NCBI GenBank assembly: GCA_026419775.2
Contig: JAOPGA020000427.1
Span: 1 to 36,446 of the forward strand
Source of the DNA: Acrasis kona
Lineage: Eukaryota > Heterolobosea > Eutetramitea > Acrasida > Acrasidae
Length of the DNA stretch: 36,446 nt
Direction: 5' to 3'
Below are positions 1-12,900 of the stretch, piece by piece; position 1 is the first letter of the stretch; each line of letters opens with the position of its first letter. The notes under the pieces were generated by a model. That model searched no databases. It was not told the origin of the DNA and worked only from the letters and a program-made list of their open reading frames with translations. Both the position numbers and the translations under genes were made by a program.

Positions 1-1161
1 AAATTGTTTGCAATTACAGGGGATAATGCAGGAAACAACCTTACTCTTGCCTCAGAGATTGAAAAACTCATTCCTCAATTCACAAAGGATCATTTTGTCC
101 GTTGTTTGGCGCATGTTATCAATTTGTGTGTACAAACCATCCTTGTTCAGCTACGTTCAGGAACAATTAAAGATGCTGAGGATTATAACAAGAACATCTC
201 TGTTGACAGCACAAGCCCAATTCTAAAAGTCCGTGCCTTGTCTATATTGATAGGAAATTCACCTCAACAACTAGACTACTGGAAGTTCATATGTAACCAG
301 ACGCAAAAGCCAGCAAATCAAATTCAATACGATGTTGCAAATCGATGGAACTCCACATATTACATGATTGATAGAGGGTGTGATTATGAAGAGCAGTATA
401 ACCTTTTTGTTGAAAATGATTTGAAAAGGCAGCATCTCAAGATGTCTAGTCCAGAGTGGTTATATCTTAATAAAGTCAGACGAGTCCTTGCCAAATTTGA
501 AGAGCTAACCAAAAATGTTTCTGAGGGACAGCCACAAATATCACAAAGCCTAGCAATCTACTATGAGATTGATGACCACTTCAACAGTATTTTGGAGAAG
601 AGCAACGGATTTGATGATATGGATGATGACATTATTGATGCTGTTCGTTCTGGTTACGTACATTTTCAAAAGTACTACAACCTTGCCGACTGCAACGACA
701 CTTATTTTGTAGCAAGCGTATTAGACCCTCGCATGAAGACATTGTTGCTACAAACTCATTTAGCAGACGCTGCTGAGGATGTTATCCAGGAAGTTAAGAG
801 AATAATCAAAACAACTTACAGTGCACAACAACCTCAACAGACACAAGTAGCTACTAACAATGTAATCTCTAGAATGCTAAGAAATGTACCACGTGCCGCC
901 ATCAGATGTGATGTTGATAACTATTTTGATGGTCCTTTGGTTGATGATTATGTTGGATTTGATGTTATTAAATGGTGGAAGGATCACAGACAGGAGTATC
1001 CAATAATGGCACAAGCTGCCCGTGATTATTTAGCGATACCCAATTCTTCTGTTGATTGTGAGAGGATGTTCAGTAGAGGTGTTGATGTCTCAGGTGTTAG
1101 AAGACATTCATTGCATGCAACTACTTTTCGAATGTTAATGATGTTGAAGTCAGAGTTTTAG
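1..1161 (+). CDS. hAT-family transposase, C-terminal part (5' truncated by window)
   Basis: The frame is open from the first base and ends in TAG. Visible hAT landmarks in order: an acidic DNAGNN block near the start (catalytic Asp region), RCLAHVINLCV with the conserved Cys/His, RWNSTYYM, and the C-terminal dimerisation domain with WWKDHRQEYP followed by IPNSSVDCERMFSRG, which carries the catalytic Glu. The protein would cut and paste its own element in the nucleus. The N-terminal BED-type zinc finger and the left element end lie outside the window. The frame is intact across about 386 codons, so the copy may be young or still active. Family assignment is firm; activity is inference. Confidence 0.93.
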   Translation, partial: KLFAITGDNAGNNLTLASEIEKLIPQFTKDHFVRCLAHVINLCVQTILVQLRSGTIKDAEDYNKNISVDSTSPILKVRALSILIGNSPQQLDYWKFICNQTQKPANQIQYDVANRWNSTYYMIDRGCDYEEQYNLFVENDLKRQHLKMSSPEWLYLNKVRRVLAKFEELTKNVSEGQPQISQSLAIYYEIDDHFNSILEKSNGFDDMDDDIIDAVRSGYVHFQKYYNLADCNDTYFVASVLDPRMKTLLLQTHLADAAEDVIQEVKRIIKTTYSAQQPQQTQVATNNVISRMLRNVPRAAIRCDVDNYFDGPLVDDYVGFDVIKWWKDHRQEYPIMAQAARDYLAIPNSSVDCERMFSRGVDVSGVRRHSLHATTFRMLMMLKSEF

Positions 1162-1209
1162 AATAAATTGTTTTACAATACTAATTATCCTTATTTTGAT
1201 CTTATATGA

Positions 1210-1291
1210 CGGATAAGATAATCTTACTTTGAGGTCTCAGCGGATGGGTGTGGATAAGATTCTTTACAAAATCCCTATCCCATCTTATCCG
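1210..1291. repeat. Subterminal inverted/direct repeats at the 3' end of the hAT element
   Basis: GGATAAGAT occurs at 1211-1219 and 1252-1260 on the plus strand and as its reverse complement ATCTTATCC at 1282-1290. CGGATAAGAT (1210-1219) and ATCTTATCCG (1282-1291) form a perfect 10-bp inverted pair. hAT transposases are known to bind short subterminal motifs, so these are likely binding sites. I could not fix the terminal inverted repeat or the 8-bp target duplication because the left end is missing. Confidence 0.5.
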
Positions 1292-1827
1292 CTCTCATAT
1301 ATATATCCCGTCATTTTAAATGACAAATTTGGTCACTTGCTCACCTTAAAAAATCAAAATCCGAATTTTTTGACGAAGGACCTGTAGTTTCGTACTACTG
1401 TCTAACTTTGTGCAGTGGAAACACCCTTGGTAAAAAAATTCAATTTGTAGTAAATGTTTAGACAGTACTGTAAAACCTTGTCCGGTGGACAGAGGGCCCT
1501 GATTACACCTGCGGGAGGAAATAATGTATTAGGAAATAGATGGCCGCCCCTAATAAACGATGCTATATTGTAAGTTTTTGTCCAATAAAAAGCCTCCCCA
1601 TTCATTCTATTTTTGAATTAATTCCATGGCAAGTCGCTCTGACACTTACGGACAAATATTACACAGTGGGCTTTTGATGTTTTGTTATTCGGAAAATTAA
1701 CCCTTTATATCCATTCTTTCCAGTTTTGCAACTCGGTATGACCGTTGAGAAACGGTAAAATTTATTTAGGGAAATTAAAGCGGAATCCAATTGAAATCCT
1801 TCGCTAAAAAAATCTGTTACACTGGGA
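1292..1827. other. Intergenic stretch between the hAT remnant and the EGF/LamG gene
   Basis: No convincing gene on either strand. It begins with AT-rich sequence probably still belonging to the hAT end and contains a partial inverted match near 1393-1404 and 1456-1470 (GTCTAA against TTAGAC context). The last part is the promoter region of the gene starting at 1828; I see no clear TATA box or other motif. Confidence 0.4.
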
Positions 1828-4800
1828 ATGTGGTCGGTACTTGTGATAGCAGGATTACTCATCCAATACGCAAGCTGCCAGTGCAACGCGCAACTTCCAA
1901 CGCCGTTGATTAAATACTTGTTAAACGAAAGTAGTGGTAACACCATACGCGACTACACCAATAACAAAAGCTCTACGATAGTTGGAAACCCCATTGTGTG
2001 GAGCACTCAATCCCCCCCTGGATATTATGGATCTATATACTTTAACGGAGATGGCTCACTTTTTAGAATTCCAATGAACGGCATCAACACAAGTCAATCT
2101 TATACACTTGTGACTTGGATTAGACCTACTTCCCTCAAAACCTACTCGACATATTTATACTCCGATCCAGCGGTTTTATACTTTCAATATCACGCCGGCG
2201 ACCAAAGGTTCGAAATGGTCGTCAGCCCCAGTTATTACAGAGCAAAGTCAAGTTTTGTTCCGACTATCAATACGTGGTATCAAATGACTGGAGTGTTTGA
2301 TAGCGTTTCAAACACATCATCGTTGTACATTAATGGGGTATTGCAGTCAAATGTAACGGCAGTATCACCAGTCCCTTCAAGATTTAGCTACTTTGTTATG
2401 GGTGCCGCAGAAGGTACCCCTGGTAACTATGGTGATAGTGCGATCGGCTATTTAGGACCTATGCAAGGTTATCAAACTGCTTTCACAGCCTCACAAGCCT
2501 TACAAGCGTACTCTTTATCGATGTATCCTTGCTCTAACAACGGAATATGCTTGAACAATGGAACTTGCCAGTGCAATTATGGATACGGCGGAGCTTCTTG
2601 TTCCTACTTTACTTGCTTTGGAGTTCAAATGAGTAATTCTTCTGCTTGCAGTGGAAATGGCGCATGTACTTCGATCGATACCTGTGTATGCAACAGCGGC
2701 TACTCGGGTACTAATTGTCAGGATTACTACTGCAATGGAATACTGAACACAAACGCGTCAGTTTGTTCGCAAAATGGAGTTTGCACGGCCCTTAACACTT
2801 GCAACTGCTCTTCACTTTACACAGGTTCAAATTGTGATGTGTTTAAATGCAATTATGTCTTCAAATCACCAGTTGTGCAATATCTAATGAATGAGTCAAC
2901 TGGTAACAGCATTTATGATTATATTAACTACCAACAATCTACTTTAATTGGAAATAGTATTACATGGAGCATTCTGTCTCCACCTGGATATAATGGTTCC
3001 GTGTATTTTAATGGAAGCTTGTCATATTTCAGGATTCCAACGAACAATGTTAGTTTGATCCAATCTTATACTGTAACAACTTGGGTTAGACTTGGTCAAT
3101 ATGCTCAATCTACTATACTGTATGCAAACAATAATACTTTAAATCTTCAATACAATAATGGAAGCAAGAGATTCGAACTGATTGTCGGCTCTACTTTATA
3201 CAAGGCAGTATCAACCTTCCAACCCTCTCTGAACACTTGGTATCACTTGACTGGTGTGTTCGATTCTATCTCTGGCACTATATCACTGTATATTAATGGA
3301 TTAATACAAAATAGCAATAGTGCCATACCATCTTCAAATCTAACGTACAACTACTTGACAGTAGGTGCGGCAGAACTCGCTAATGGAAGCAGCGTTGATA
3401 GATTATTAGGATACCAAGGACCAATACAAATATATGGATTTGCATTTACTAGCAACCAAGCATTGGCAGCTTATTCCTTCACACTACAGCCGTGTTCTGG
3501 TGGCGGAATCTGCAATTCAAATGGAAGCTGTAGTTGTTCGAGTGGTCGTACTGGGTCCACATGCTCGTATTTTACATGCTCCGGGATCACGATGAATAAC
3601 AACTCTGTCTGTAGCGGCAGAGGAGTGTGCAGCGCATTTAATAGTTGTGTGTGTGATAGTGGTTATTCTGGAAACAATTGTCAGATCAGTACATGTAACG
3701 GAGTTTTAAGCACAAATTCATCAGTGTGTTCAGGATTTGGAACTTGTGTATCAACAGATATATGCTCATGTCCATCTGGGTATTCTGGAGCTTATTGTCA
3801 AAACTACACCTGCTATGGAACTTTGGCAAGTTCCAATAGTGTATGTAGTGGTAAAGGATCTTGCGTTGCCGTTGATAAATGTAATTGTAATGCAGGATAT
3901 TATGGAATACAATGCGAGTCCTATAATTGTTACGGAACAATGTTTAATGCATCTAGAGTATGCTCTAGTAACGGAACATGCATTGGTCCTGACAAATGTT
4001 CATGTAGTAATGGATTTTATGGACAGAGATGTGAATCTTATAATTGCTACGGTATGATATTCAATAGCAGCTCTGTTTGTTCTGGCTCAGGTGTTTGTAT
4101 TGCTCCTGATAGTTGTATGTGTAATCCAACATTTTTTGGATTACAATGTAACATAACCACTCCAACGCCCACACCTACGCCCACACCTACGCCCACTCCA
4201 ACACCAACACCTACGCCCACTCCTACGCCCACTCCTACGCCCACTCCAACACCCACTCCTACGCCCACTCCAACACCCACTCCAACACCAACATCAACGC
4301 CAACATCAACGCCCACTTCAACACCCACTCCAACATCAACATCCAACCCAACGTCAACACCCACATCCACACCTACATCTACTTCAACAACCACACCCCA
4401 ACCGTCAACATCAACACCAACACCAACACCCACATCTACACCTACATCTACTTCAACAATTACACCTCAGCCGTCAACAACAACACCAACATCAACGCCA
4501 ACATCAACGCCCACTTCAACACCCACTCCAACATCAACATCCAACCCAACGTCAACACCCACATCCACACCTACATCTACTTCAACAACCACACCTCAGC
4601 CGTCAACATCAACACCAACATCAACACCTACTTCAACCCCTACACCCACTTCAACAACCACACCCCAACCGTCAACATCAACTCCAACTCCAACACCTAC
4701 TTCAACACCTACTTTAACGGCTAATCCTACATACACACCAACGCTTACATCCACACCTACATCTACTCCAACTACCTCCACACTTACTCCAACACCAACA

Positions 4801-6204
4801 CCTACTTCAACCCTTAAATCTACCTCGACGTCCACTTTAACGGCTAATCCTACATACACACCAACGCTTACATCCACACCTACATCTACTCCAACTACCT
4901 CCACACTTACTCCAACACCCACTTCAACATTTACTCCTACTTTAACGCCTACTCCCACTACAACACCTACTTCAACATCAATGCCTACATCTACTCCAAC
5001 CATTAATCCAACAACTGTCCCCACACCAACACCAAATTTAACGCCTACATCTACTCCAAACATTAATTCAACAACTGCATCCACCCCATCACCTACAGCT
5101 ACTCCAACAGCCACATCTACTTCGATATCTACTCCTAATTTTACAACACAGACACCTACCTCCTCAACGCCAACACCCACCGCAACACCCACTCCTACAT
5201 CAACGCCAACACCAACACCCACTCCAACATCAACGTCTCCAAATTCTACATCAACGTCTTATTTAACATCTACTCAAACACCAACAGCTTCTCAACAATC
5301 TAATACAACAAAATCATTAACAGCTATATCTGGCTATCTCACATCGATACAGGATGTTACAACTCTGTTTTCTGGTACAAGTACTGTTGTTAGTGGAAAT
5401 GATAAACCTACAATTCGCGTAATAGTAGAAGACAATCAGAATGTAGTGCAATTATTATCCTCGTTTACAGAAAGTAACGGATCAAGAAGGTCTATTACTA
5501 GTACGAATCAAGTCTCTAACGCTACTTCCCTTCAATCAGTATTTAGTATTAGCAGTTGTGATGTGGGGTTGAGTCCTGTTGAGTTTTGGGTGGTGTCTGG
5601 TGCTCAAAATTACATCCGTGTCTCGTTCTACTATGGCTCCACTACATACGTCTACATCACTCTATCACAAAGTTCTCAACTTTTTACTGCGTCCAAACAA
5701 GTATCGTTTTCTTTACAAACAACTTACAATTTGACCGCATCTGCGTCTTCGAGTGGGTTGAATGTTAGTATTGCTAGCGCTAATCAGATTATAAAATTAA
5801 AAGTACCATTCCCATCTTGGTACTCTTATTCTAGTTTCATGATGAGTTCTTTGGTTTTATCCCAAAGTAATATCATTGCATCCAGTAGTGACATGATACT
5901 CAGGAGCATAAAATCAACCAACACAAGCGCAGTTGTTTCGGTCTATTTTGTTGGTTTGTCGTCGATATCAAGCGATCCTGATGCATCATCGTCAAGTTCA
6001 ATACAATCATCTAGTTCCAACACTACAAATATTGTTATCATACTAGTTGTTTTGTTGACCTCGGCTGCTGTTGTTATTGCCATCTTTTTATTGATAGTTT
6101 GTTTGGTTATCAAGAAGAAACGAACTGCGGTCAAAGATCAGAGTGCATTTAAAGAGCACTCGATGTCAATTAACGTTGACTCCTCTGCCTTAAAAATGTA
6201 CTAG
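1828..6204 (+). CDS. Large surface protein: two LamG-like domains, nine EGF-like repeats, Thr-Pro stalk, one TM
   Basis: 1458 aa, single exon. ATG at 1828 opens a clear signal peptide (hydrophobic residues 4-16, ending ASCQC). Residues about 20-230 and 340-550 are two related lectin/LamG-like (concanavalin-fold) domains with matching SPPGY.GS.YFNG and NTWY..TGVFDS motifs. Each is followed by six-cysteine EGF-like repeats of the form CSGxGxC...C.C..GYxGxxC: three after the first, six after the second, so the LamG-EGF block is internally duplicated. Residues about 777-1155 are an extreme Thr/Pro/Ser stalk, probably O-glycosylated. After it comes a roughly 200-residue unknown domain, a membrane helix at about 1401-1428, and a short basic tail starting KKKR. 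Likely a cell-surface adhesion or recognition protein; the ligand is unknown. It lies in tandem with the RCC1 surface protein, which has a similar stalk. Confidence 0.9.
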   Translation: MWSVLVIAGLLIQYASCQCNAQLPTPLIKYLLNESSGNTIRDYTNNKSSTIVGNPIVWSTQSPPGYYGSIYFNGDGSLFRIPMNGINTSQSYTLVTWIRPTSLKTYSTYLYSDPAVLYFQYHAGDQRFEMVVSPSYYRAKSSFVPTINTWYQMTGVFDSVSNTSSLYINGVLQSNVTAVSPVPSRFSYFVMGAAEGTPGNYGDSAIGYLGPMQGYQTAFTASQALQAYSLSMYPCSNNGICLNNGTCQCNYGYGGASCSYFTCFGVQMSNSSACSGNGACTSIDTCVCNSGYSGTNCQDYYCNGILNTNASVCSQNGVCTALNTCNCSSLYTGSNCDVFKCNYVFKSPVVQYLMNESTGNSIYDYINYQQSTLIGNSITWSILSPPGYNGSVYFNGSLSYFRIPTNNVSLIQSYTVTTWVRLGQYAQSTILYANNNTLNLQYNNGSKRFELIVGSTLYKAVSTFQPSLNTWYHLTGVFDSISGTISLYINGLIQNSNSAIPSSNLTYNYLTVGAAELANGSSVDRLLGYQGPIQIYGFAFTSNQALAAYSFTLQPCSGGGICNSNGSCSCSSGRTGSTCSYFTCSGITMNNNSVCSGRGVCSAFNSCVCDSGYSGNNCQISTCNGVLSTNSSVCSGFGTCVSTDICSCPSGYSGAYCQNYTCYGTLASSNSVCSGKGSCVAVDKCNCNAGYYGIQCESYNCYGTMFNASRVCSSNGTCIGPDKCSCSNGFYGQRCESYNCYGMIFNSSSVCSGSGVCIAPDSCMCNPTFFGLQCNITTPTPTPTPTPTPTPTPTPTPTPTPTPTPTPTPTPTPTPTPTPTPTSTPTSTPTSTPTPTSTSNPTSTPTSTPTSTSTTTPQPSTSTPTPTPTSTPTSTSTITPQPSTTTPTSTPTSTPTSTPTPTSTSNPTSTPTSTPTSTSTTTPQPSTSTPTSTPTSTPTPTSTTTPQPSTSTPTPTPTSTPTLTANPTYTPTLTSTPTSTPTTSTLTPTPTPTSTLKSTSTSTLTANPTYTPTLTSTPTSTPTTSTLTPTPTSTFTPTLTPTPTTTPTSTSMPTSTPTINPTTVPTPTPNLTPTSTPNINSTTASTPSPTATPTATSTSISTPNFTTQTPTSSTPTPTATPTPTSTPTPTPTPTSTSPNSTSTSYLTSTQTPTASQQSNTTKSLTAISGYLTSIQDVTTLFSGTSTVVSGNDKPTIRVIVEDNQNVVQLLSSFTESNGSRRSITSTNQVSNATSLQSVFSISSCDVGLSPVEFWVVSGAQNYIRVSFYYGSTTYVYITLSQSSQLFTASKQVSFSLQTTYNLTASASSSGLNVSIASANQIIKLKVPFPSWYSYSSFMMSSLVLSQSNIIASSSDMILRSIKSTNTSAVVSVYFVGLSSISSDPDASSSSSIQSSSSNTTNIVIILVVLLTSAAVVIAIFLLIVCLVIKKKRTAVKDQSAFKEHSMSINVDSSALKMY
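4155..5290 (+). repeat. Low-complexity Thr-Pro coding repeat with segmental duplications
   Basis: Degenerate hexamer-like DNA (ACNCCN units such as ACACCAACACCCACTCC) encodes the TP stalk. Two larger tandem copies are visible: a block of about 119 bp at roughly 4284-4402 and again at 4482-4600 (198-bp offset), and a block of about 89 bp at 4711-4799 and again at 4834-4922 (123-bp offset, starting ACTTTAACGG). The near-identity points to recent slippage or unequal exchange, so stalk length is likely to vary between strains. Confidence 0.9.
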
Positions 6205-6540
6205 ACTACTACTTATTGGTTCGATTCAAGTCAATCTCAATTTTTAGACAAAATAAAGAAATTTGATTTAAATATCCCCATTTGTTTACTTTTTTATTTT
6301 AATTTGTTTAATTCGTCCATCAAGTCTCAAATTTTTCTTCTTATTGCTCTTCATCCCTTGATAAGCTCGTCTTCTTCCGCAATCTTCTCCCTGTTGCATC
6401 AATCCTCTTCCTCATCACTGTCAACGTTGATGATCTCAATTAATGCTTGTGGTAGTGGTTGGTTCACCCCTAACCGGTTGATCAAATGAAGGCTGGATTA
6501 AAACAATATTTTATATAAAAATAAAAAAAGTCATTTGGGT
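6205..6540. other. 3' flank of the LamG/EGF gene; no gene seen
   Basis: AT-rich sequence with an AATAAA at 6252-6257 that fits as the polyadenylation signal of the upstream gene. A 61-codon open stretch at 6304-6489 is Ser-rich and I treat it as chance. Confidence 0.4.
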
Positions 6541-6832
6541 TTGATACAAGGTATAGACTACGAAGGCGCTGGTCTCGAAGAATTAAATTCTGTTGGACCG
6601 AGTCAAGAGAAGATCCCAAATGTCCCAATTACTGTAGATAATGTAGCCGTGCATATTATTCCGATAGAATAGAGCATGTTTTCAAAGTTATTTGAGCTTC
6701 AAAAAATTATGATTCCACCCAACATGCGACGCCTCTTTTGTAAGTGACCTTCTGATTTCTTAGTATCACGGTCAACTTGAGTACGGTTTTAGTGTTTCGA
6801 TTCACACCGGGACAACTCATCCATCTCGTTAA
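6541..6832 (+). pseudogene. Possible decayed coding fragment
   Basis: One frame reads as plausible protein (IPNVPITVDNVAVHIIPIE) up to TAG at 6670-6672. After the stop the same frame continues with MFSKLFELQKIMIPPNMRRLF to about 6739. A GTAAGT...TTCTTAG stretch of only 24 nt (6740-6763) follows, and then YHGQLEYGFSVSIHTG up to TAA at 6830-6832. The composition looks protein-like, but there is no full ORF and I recognise no family. It could be a gene relic or coincidence. Confidence 0.22.
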
Positions 6833-6908
6833 GGGCATTGATTTGGAAGAAAAATAGACATCAACCTCCGTAAATAAATTTTGACAATAATATTATCAAC
6901 TTTCAGTG

Positions 6909-9900
6909 ATGAGAGCCAGCATAATTATCCTTGTGCTTGTATTGGCCACTCGCTCCTGCTCGGCAGGCATTTATAGTTTGAAGCATCAAACCTTATGCAT
7001 AGAAGCAACGGTCGTGCAAAATCAGACATTGGAGAGCATCATCAGCATTGCTGGGAGTCCTTATGGATCTTCGCAACTAATTCTTACCCCAAACGATTTG
7101 TTTGAACATCACAACAATAAACTCCGCAGGGTAGACAGGTCTTTTCTTGGCGCAATATCGTTAATTGGGGTTGGTAGGAAACACTTCGCACTTTTAAACA
7201 AGGATAGTAAGTACATTACATTAAAATTCTAACAAAATAGGACTCATCTTTACATGGGGAAATAATGATTTCAATCAATTGGCAACAGGAGATTCTCAAA
7301 GCCATTCACAGCCTACTCAAATCGATACAACACAACTAAACAAAGTCAACATCGAAGACATTCATGTTGGAGCACAATCTACATTTGTAATTTGTTCGCA
7401 TGGCAGTGAAGTTTATGCCGCTGGAAGGAATGACTTTGGTCAACTAGGTTTACTGCACACCTCAACTACTCCAATTTTAACTCGTATGCAACTGAACGGA
7501 GCGCTATATAACAAGAAGATTGCTCAGTTATCCTCTTCTGCTGAATTTTTATTAATACTAACCACGGATAACATGGTATTTGGTTTTGGTAACAATGATC
7601 ATGGACAACTAGGCGTCACTGATCATAAAAAGTATATAGGCTCACCATCACTCTTCAAATCAAAGGGACTTCTCTCAGGAAAGAACATTGTTCAGATCAA
7701 AACATCCGTTTCTCACTCTTTGCTATTGACGAGTGATGGATTAGTATTCTGCCTTGGATGCAACAACCTTCATATGGGAGACAGCCAACTCATACCAATT
7801 TATCAAATATCCAGCGCAAAGGCCGTTCAAATCGACGTTGGTGGTGGCCAACACCACTCTACTGTATTGATGTCTGATGGATCAGTTGTTACCTTTGGAA
7901 GGGATTCAAATTGTGTGCTAGTAAACATGGTGCATGGTTGTCAAAAAATTCACGCCACACAAGTATCCTCTGGAGTAGACAATACTTTACTGATCGGAAC
8001 TACCACTGATCAATGCTCGCAATCGATCGTTCATCAAAAGAAGAGCCAATTCAAACCACGTGGCATCAAGGATACATACAACGCTGGATTCTACTCTATG
8101 GGTGCTTTTGCAGAGGGAGAATTGGGAACTTTAGCCTACACCACTAAACAAGCCAAACCAGTAACACTCGACACTACGAACATGGCAAGTGATGAGTACG
8201 TATCCTCTGCAGTTTCCAGTGTAACATCCAACGCAGTCCTCATTCTTACTAATCAAAATAAATTATATGGATTTGGTGACAATGCCAAGAGGCAGTGTGG
8301 TCAGAACAACACAATTAATCAAATGATTCCAGCACCAGTCATCATGGATAGTGTCTTATCCACAAAAACAATTCTTAAAATTGGTCTTGGAGACGAACAT
8401 GCAGCATTAATTACCACTGAAGGAAAAGTGTATTCATGGGGATACAATAGTTTTGGTCAGTTGGGTAATGGACAGGTATCAGCTAGTTTTAGTGCATCTA
8501 CCAAGAATACTGATCCAGCAGCAAGAGGAGTACCTACATTGATCACCACTCCAACAGGTACCATCTCCGAGATGTTCGTGGGACAGTACAGCATCTTTTT
8601 AGTTATGGGTAGTGGAAATAGTGCATATGCAGTTGGATTGAATTCTGCATTAGAACTTGCAGTGGATCTATCCACTAATACAGTATCTACGTTCAAACCG
8701 CTAGTATACAATGGAGCTCTTGCTGGTAAGAGTATTAGCAAGATTGCTGCTGGTAATGGTTTTACTTTGTTCTTAACAACAGATTCTACAGTGCTTGGAA
8801 TTGGTAGAAACACTAACTATCAATTAGGCGTTTCAAATCCAAAAACATACATTTCTCCAGTAGCCATGAATACAACTGGAGCGATCACTGGAAAAACTGT
8901 TGTTCAAATATCAGTTGGCAGCTTTCACAGTGTATTGTTGACTAGTGACGGAGGTGTGTATACATTTGGTACTGGAAGTACAGGACAATTGGGTTTGGGA
9001 CAGAATTTGCTACAAACATATAATCCTACGTTGGTTACATCTAATCTTTGGACGAACTTGACTCCCAAGCAAGTAATAGCTGCATCTTCTAATACAGTGG
9101 TGCTCATGACTGATGGTACATTATCTGCGACTGGAGCGAGCTCGGACAATCAAATTGGTCAACAAAGCAATGCTATAACAGTACCAAAGATTATGGACAC
9201 AACATTTTCTGGTGTCAAGGTGGCAACGAGTAGCGTAGTGGTTGGCTTCTCCAACACTTATTTGATTACTTCTTCATCTTCACCACCTCCTTCTCCATCC
9301 ACGGCTTCACCCACACCTACTTCAACACCTACTGCTGCTCCAACTCCTACAATAACTGCAGCACCCACTTCCACACCTACTAGTGGTCCTACTCAAACGT
9401 ATACACCAAGTATGCCTAATACAATGACGCCAACACCAACTGTTTCTCCAACACCTACTTCAACACCTACACTTACTCCAACGCTTACTCCGACTCCAAC
9501 ACCCATTCGCACTCCAACGCCAACACCTACATCCGGTCCGGTACTTCTTGAGAATTTCTACATGTTCGGTGATCAAAGTTTAGGTCAAGCTGGTAATTCA
9601 GCTCCTCAATCAAACAATTCTATTATCCCTATCGCCCTCAATAGATTCGGAAGTCTACTAAACGAGAATATCTCGCAAATTGTAACCAGCTCCAACTCCA
9701 GTTCTGTATTAATACTTACTGCATCCAACAAACTTTTTGCATACGGTGATAATACTTTTGGTCAACTTGGCATCAACAACTTTATCAACCAATTAGAGCC
9801 AGTTCAAGTATCATTTGATTACTCTACTAAAAAATTATTCAAGATTGGTATGGGAGTTCATCATGGTGTTGTCATTGCAACTGACGGATCTGTCTATACT

Positions 9901-12900
9901 TTTGGTTATAATGAATATGGTCAATTGGGTAACGGGCTCTCATCATTACTACCTTTTAGCTCCACAGATTCCAGTGCCAGAAAAATACCAACATTAGCAT
10001 ATACAATTCCATCAGGAACAGTCACTGATTTAGTAGTTGGACCTTTTAATAATTTCATAACTGTGACTAACGGTATTTCTCAATCGATCTACGTATGCGG
10101 TCAAAACAACTATGGTCAACTAGGTCTTCTGTATTCGTCTGATTTTGAAAGTACATGGAGAACCATATCGCTCAATATGGCACCATTCGTTGGTAAGAGA
10201 GTCAAACAAATAGCAGCCAGCACCAATTACACCGCTTTACTTACTACTGATGGATCAGTCGTCTCATTCGGTAGTTTGTATGGAACTGGACCCATTCAAA
10301 CCGTACCCACTATTATAAACCAAGCAATCCAACAATCAGGAGCTTTCGTTACTCAGATAAGTGTCGGTATTAATCACATTGTGTTCTTGACAAGTAGTGG
10401 TTATGTCTTAACAATGGGTTATAACACATATGGACAAATTGGAAGTAGATTGAACGGTAATACTTATTGGATAGCCTATGCATCCAGAGTACCAGCAATT
10501 CAAGTATCCGCTGGTGCGTATCATTCCATGGCATTACTATCCAATGGATCCATATTGTCGTTTGGTTTAAATAGCAATAACATGTTGGGAATGGATAATT
10601 TCAACGATACAAACAGAAACAGTAGCTATTCATATCAACCACTACCAATCTTGATGAATTTAAGAGTACCAGGTGTTGGTAGATTAAATGCAGATAACAT
10701 TATGGCGGGTGCTAGCAATAGTTACTTCCATGCAGCTATTTTATATTATGTACAGAGCACAGCCATCTCCGTCACCTACAGAACACAAAACTATATTTCA
10801 GTGTGTACTGATTACCCTATAGTAGGTTCCTCATCGATAAATGCAGATAGTTACAAATACACCATCTCTACCGCATCAACACTACCTGCCGCAATCAATA
10901 TCACCAACAAATGGAATAACGCTTACAAACAAAAAGACGATGGATATTATGCAGTAAATGCACCATGGGGAATTGAATTCGATAACCCAGATTTATTCAA
11001 TGTAATTTTCACCATTTCTCTACGAGTTAGTAAATATGGCGGCGATGAATCTCCACCTGCATCTCTTAATTTCACAGTTGTTCCTGAACCTCCTAAAATT
11101 ACTCTTTATAATACTTATTACTCTGGTTATATCAGCGATGTGTTCACCATATCGCCCTTGATATCCTTATGTAGTTTATTCCCATCGAATTTCACCGTTG
11201 TGTGGTATCAATCATCAGGTCCATCCATTCCATTGCTATCAAAACCAATCACTACCAATCAATTGACTATACCTAGTCGATCCTTTTCCACAACGAATCA
11301 GTACTATGGATTAAGTTTTAACGTGACCACGAATAGGGCATCTTATACAACATCCCTTGGTGTGTATATAAGATCAAGACCATTCAGCATTCGTATTGAT
11401 CAAGGTGCCGTGTTATCTGTACCTACCAATAGTGAATTGAAACTATCAGCTACACTAACTGATCTAGATGGTACCTATACAGGTGGTTACACATGGACGT
11501 GTGTAAAAAGTGATGGGACTAATTGTGGTTATGCTCTAGTCAGCAATAGTTTAACTCAAACTATTTCTAATGTTCCATCGGGTACATTCACTTTTCAGGT
11601 TACTGCTTCTGCAGGTGCATTGACTGCTAGTAGTAGTATAACAGTAACTGTTTCAGAAGGTCCTGTTCCTGTGGCATCCTTTATCAACGTTCCTATCACT
11701 CCAATAGCATTGAGCTCTCTGTTGAGTATCACCGTTGTTCCAAGTGATAACAGTTACTCTGCCACTAATGCAAAGTACTCGTGGAGCATATCATTAAATG
11801 GAGCACCAACGCCTTTATCGCTCTCATCAATTATTGATACCACAAAGGCAACTATCGTCATTCCCAACAACTACTTCTCCACACAAGGATCTTATCAATT
11901 CTCTGTGAATATTACCTCTCCGTTATCATCCGTGAAGGGTTATAAAGCAGTCAGCGTCAATTATGTTCAAAACAATATTATCGCAGGAACCATTTCTTCT
12001 TCAGAATATAACGCAGTTGCACTAAGCACCATCACGTTGAGTGCTGTTGGATTCAGCGATAATGACACCATTGGAGGCACCACTAGTCAGTTACTGTACA
12101 GCTTCTCATTCGATGATTTGAGCACCACACCTGCAACAACCAACGTCATATCTGTCGCATCTCAATCGCCATCTACATCGTTTGTGGTTCCTTTTACGAG
12201 TAAACCAGATGGATCCATCAAGATACGAGTCACGGCATCCAATTCATTTGGGTACACTACTACCAGTAGTATTTCATACAACGTGACTTCTCTAACGATC
12301 AACGGTCAATCAGCACAGAGCTACACCAACAGCCTTGCTGTAACTTCATTCTTTACTGATCAACTCAACAAATACTCCTCTAACGATGTACCTACGTTGA
12401 ATCAACTCACCACCATAGTCTCCGCCACTCGTCTATTCTCTAAAATTAAATCGAATTCGGATGCTGCTCAAGGTGATATCGGCAGTCTATCTACACATTG
12501 TATGAACGACTGTTGGTCGGATACTTACAAGGGAGACTGCCTAGGAGGTAGTACTTGTTATTGTTATAATGAAAATGCAGGTAAAGATTGCGGATATACT
12601 CGAGCTGAACTAACAGCTCAACAACAATACACAACTACTGCAATCACTCTTGTTGGTAATTTATTAAAAACAATCAATAAAACTACATCATCGCCATCCA
12701 TCAGCGATACCATAGCCATTAATCAACAAGTAAATGGTGCGTTGGAAGTGATGATGGCGGTGACGAACAATTCTGATACTACTTCTGTCAAGAGTAGATT
12801 GGACGTGTTGAATGTATTGAGGGACATGTTGACGCGTACATCAGGATCTCTATCAATCGCAACCACTACGAATACGCTCCAATTAATTACCAAATTGATG

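Noticed and set aside
1402-1605. 67-codon minus-strand frame after the hAT gene
   Set aside because: No family signal, no splice support, low-quality composition; probably chance.
4047-5222. Long Val/Gly-rich open frames on the minus strand (4047-4433, 4596-5222)
   Set aside because: They are the antisense reading of the Thr-Pro hexamer repeat; repetitive GV composition without any other feature.
6304-6489. 61-codon Ser-rich plus-strand frame
   Set aside because: No start context, no neighbours in frame, low-complexity Ser/Leu; likely chance in AT-rich flank.
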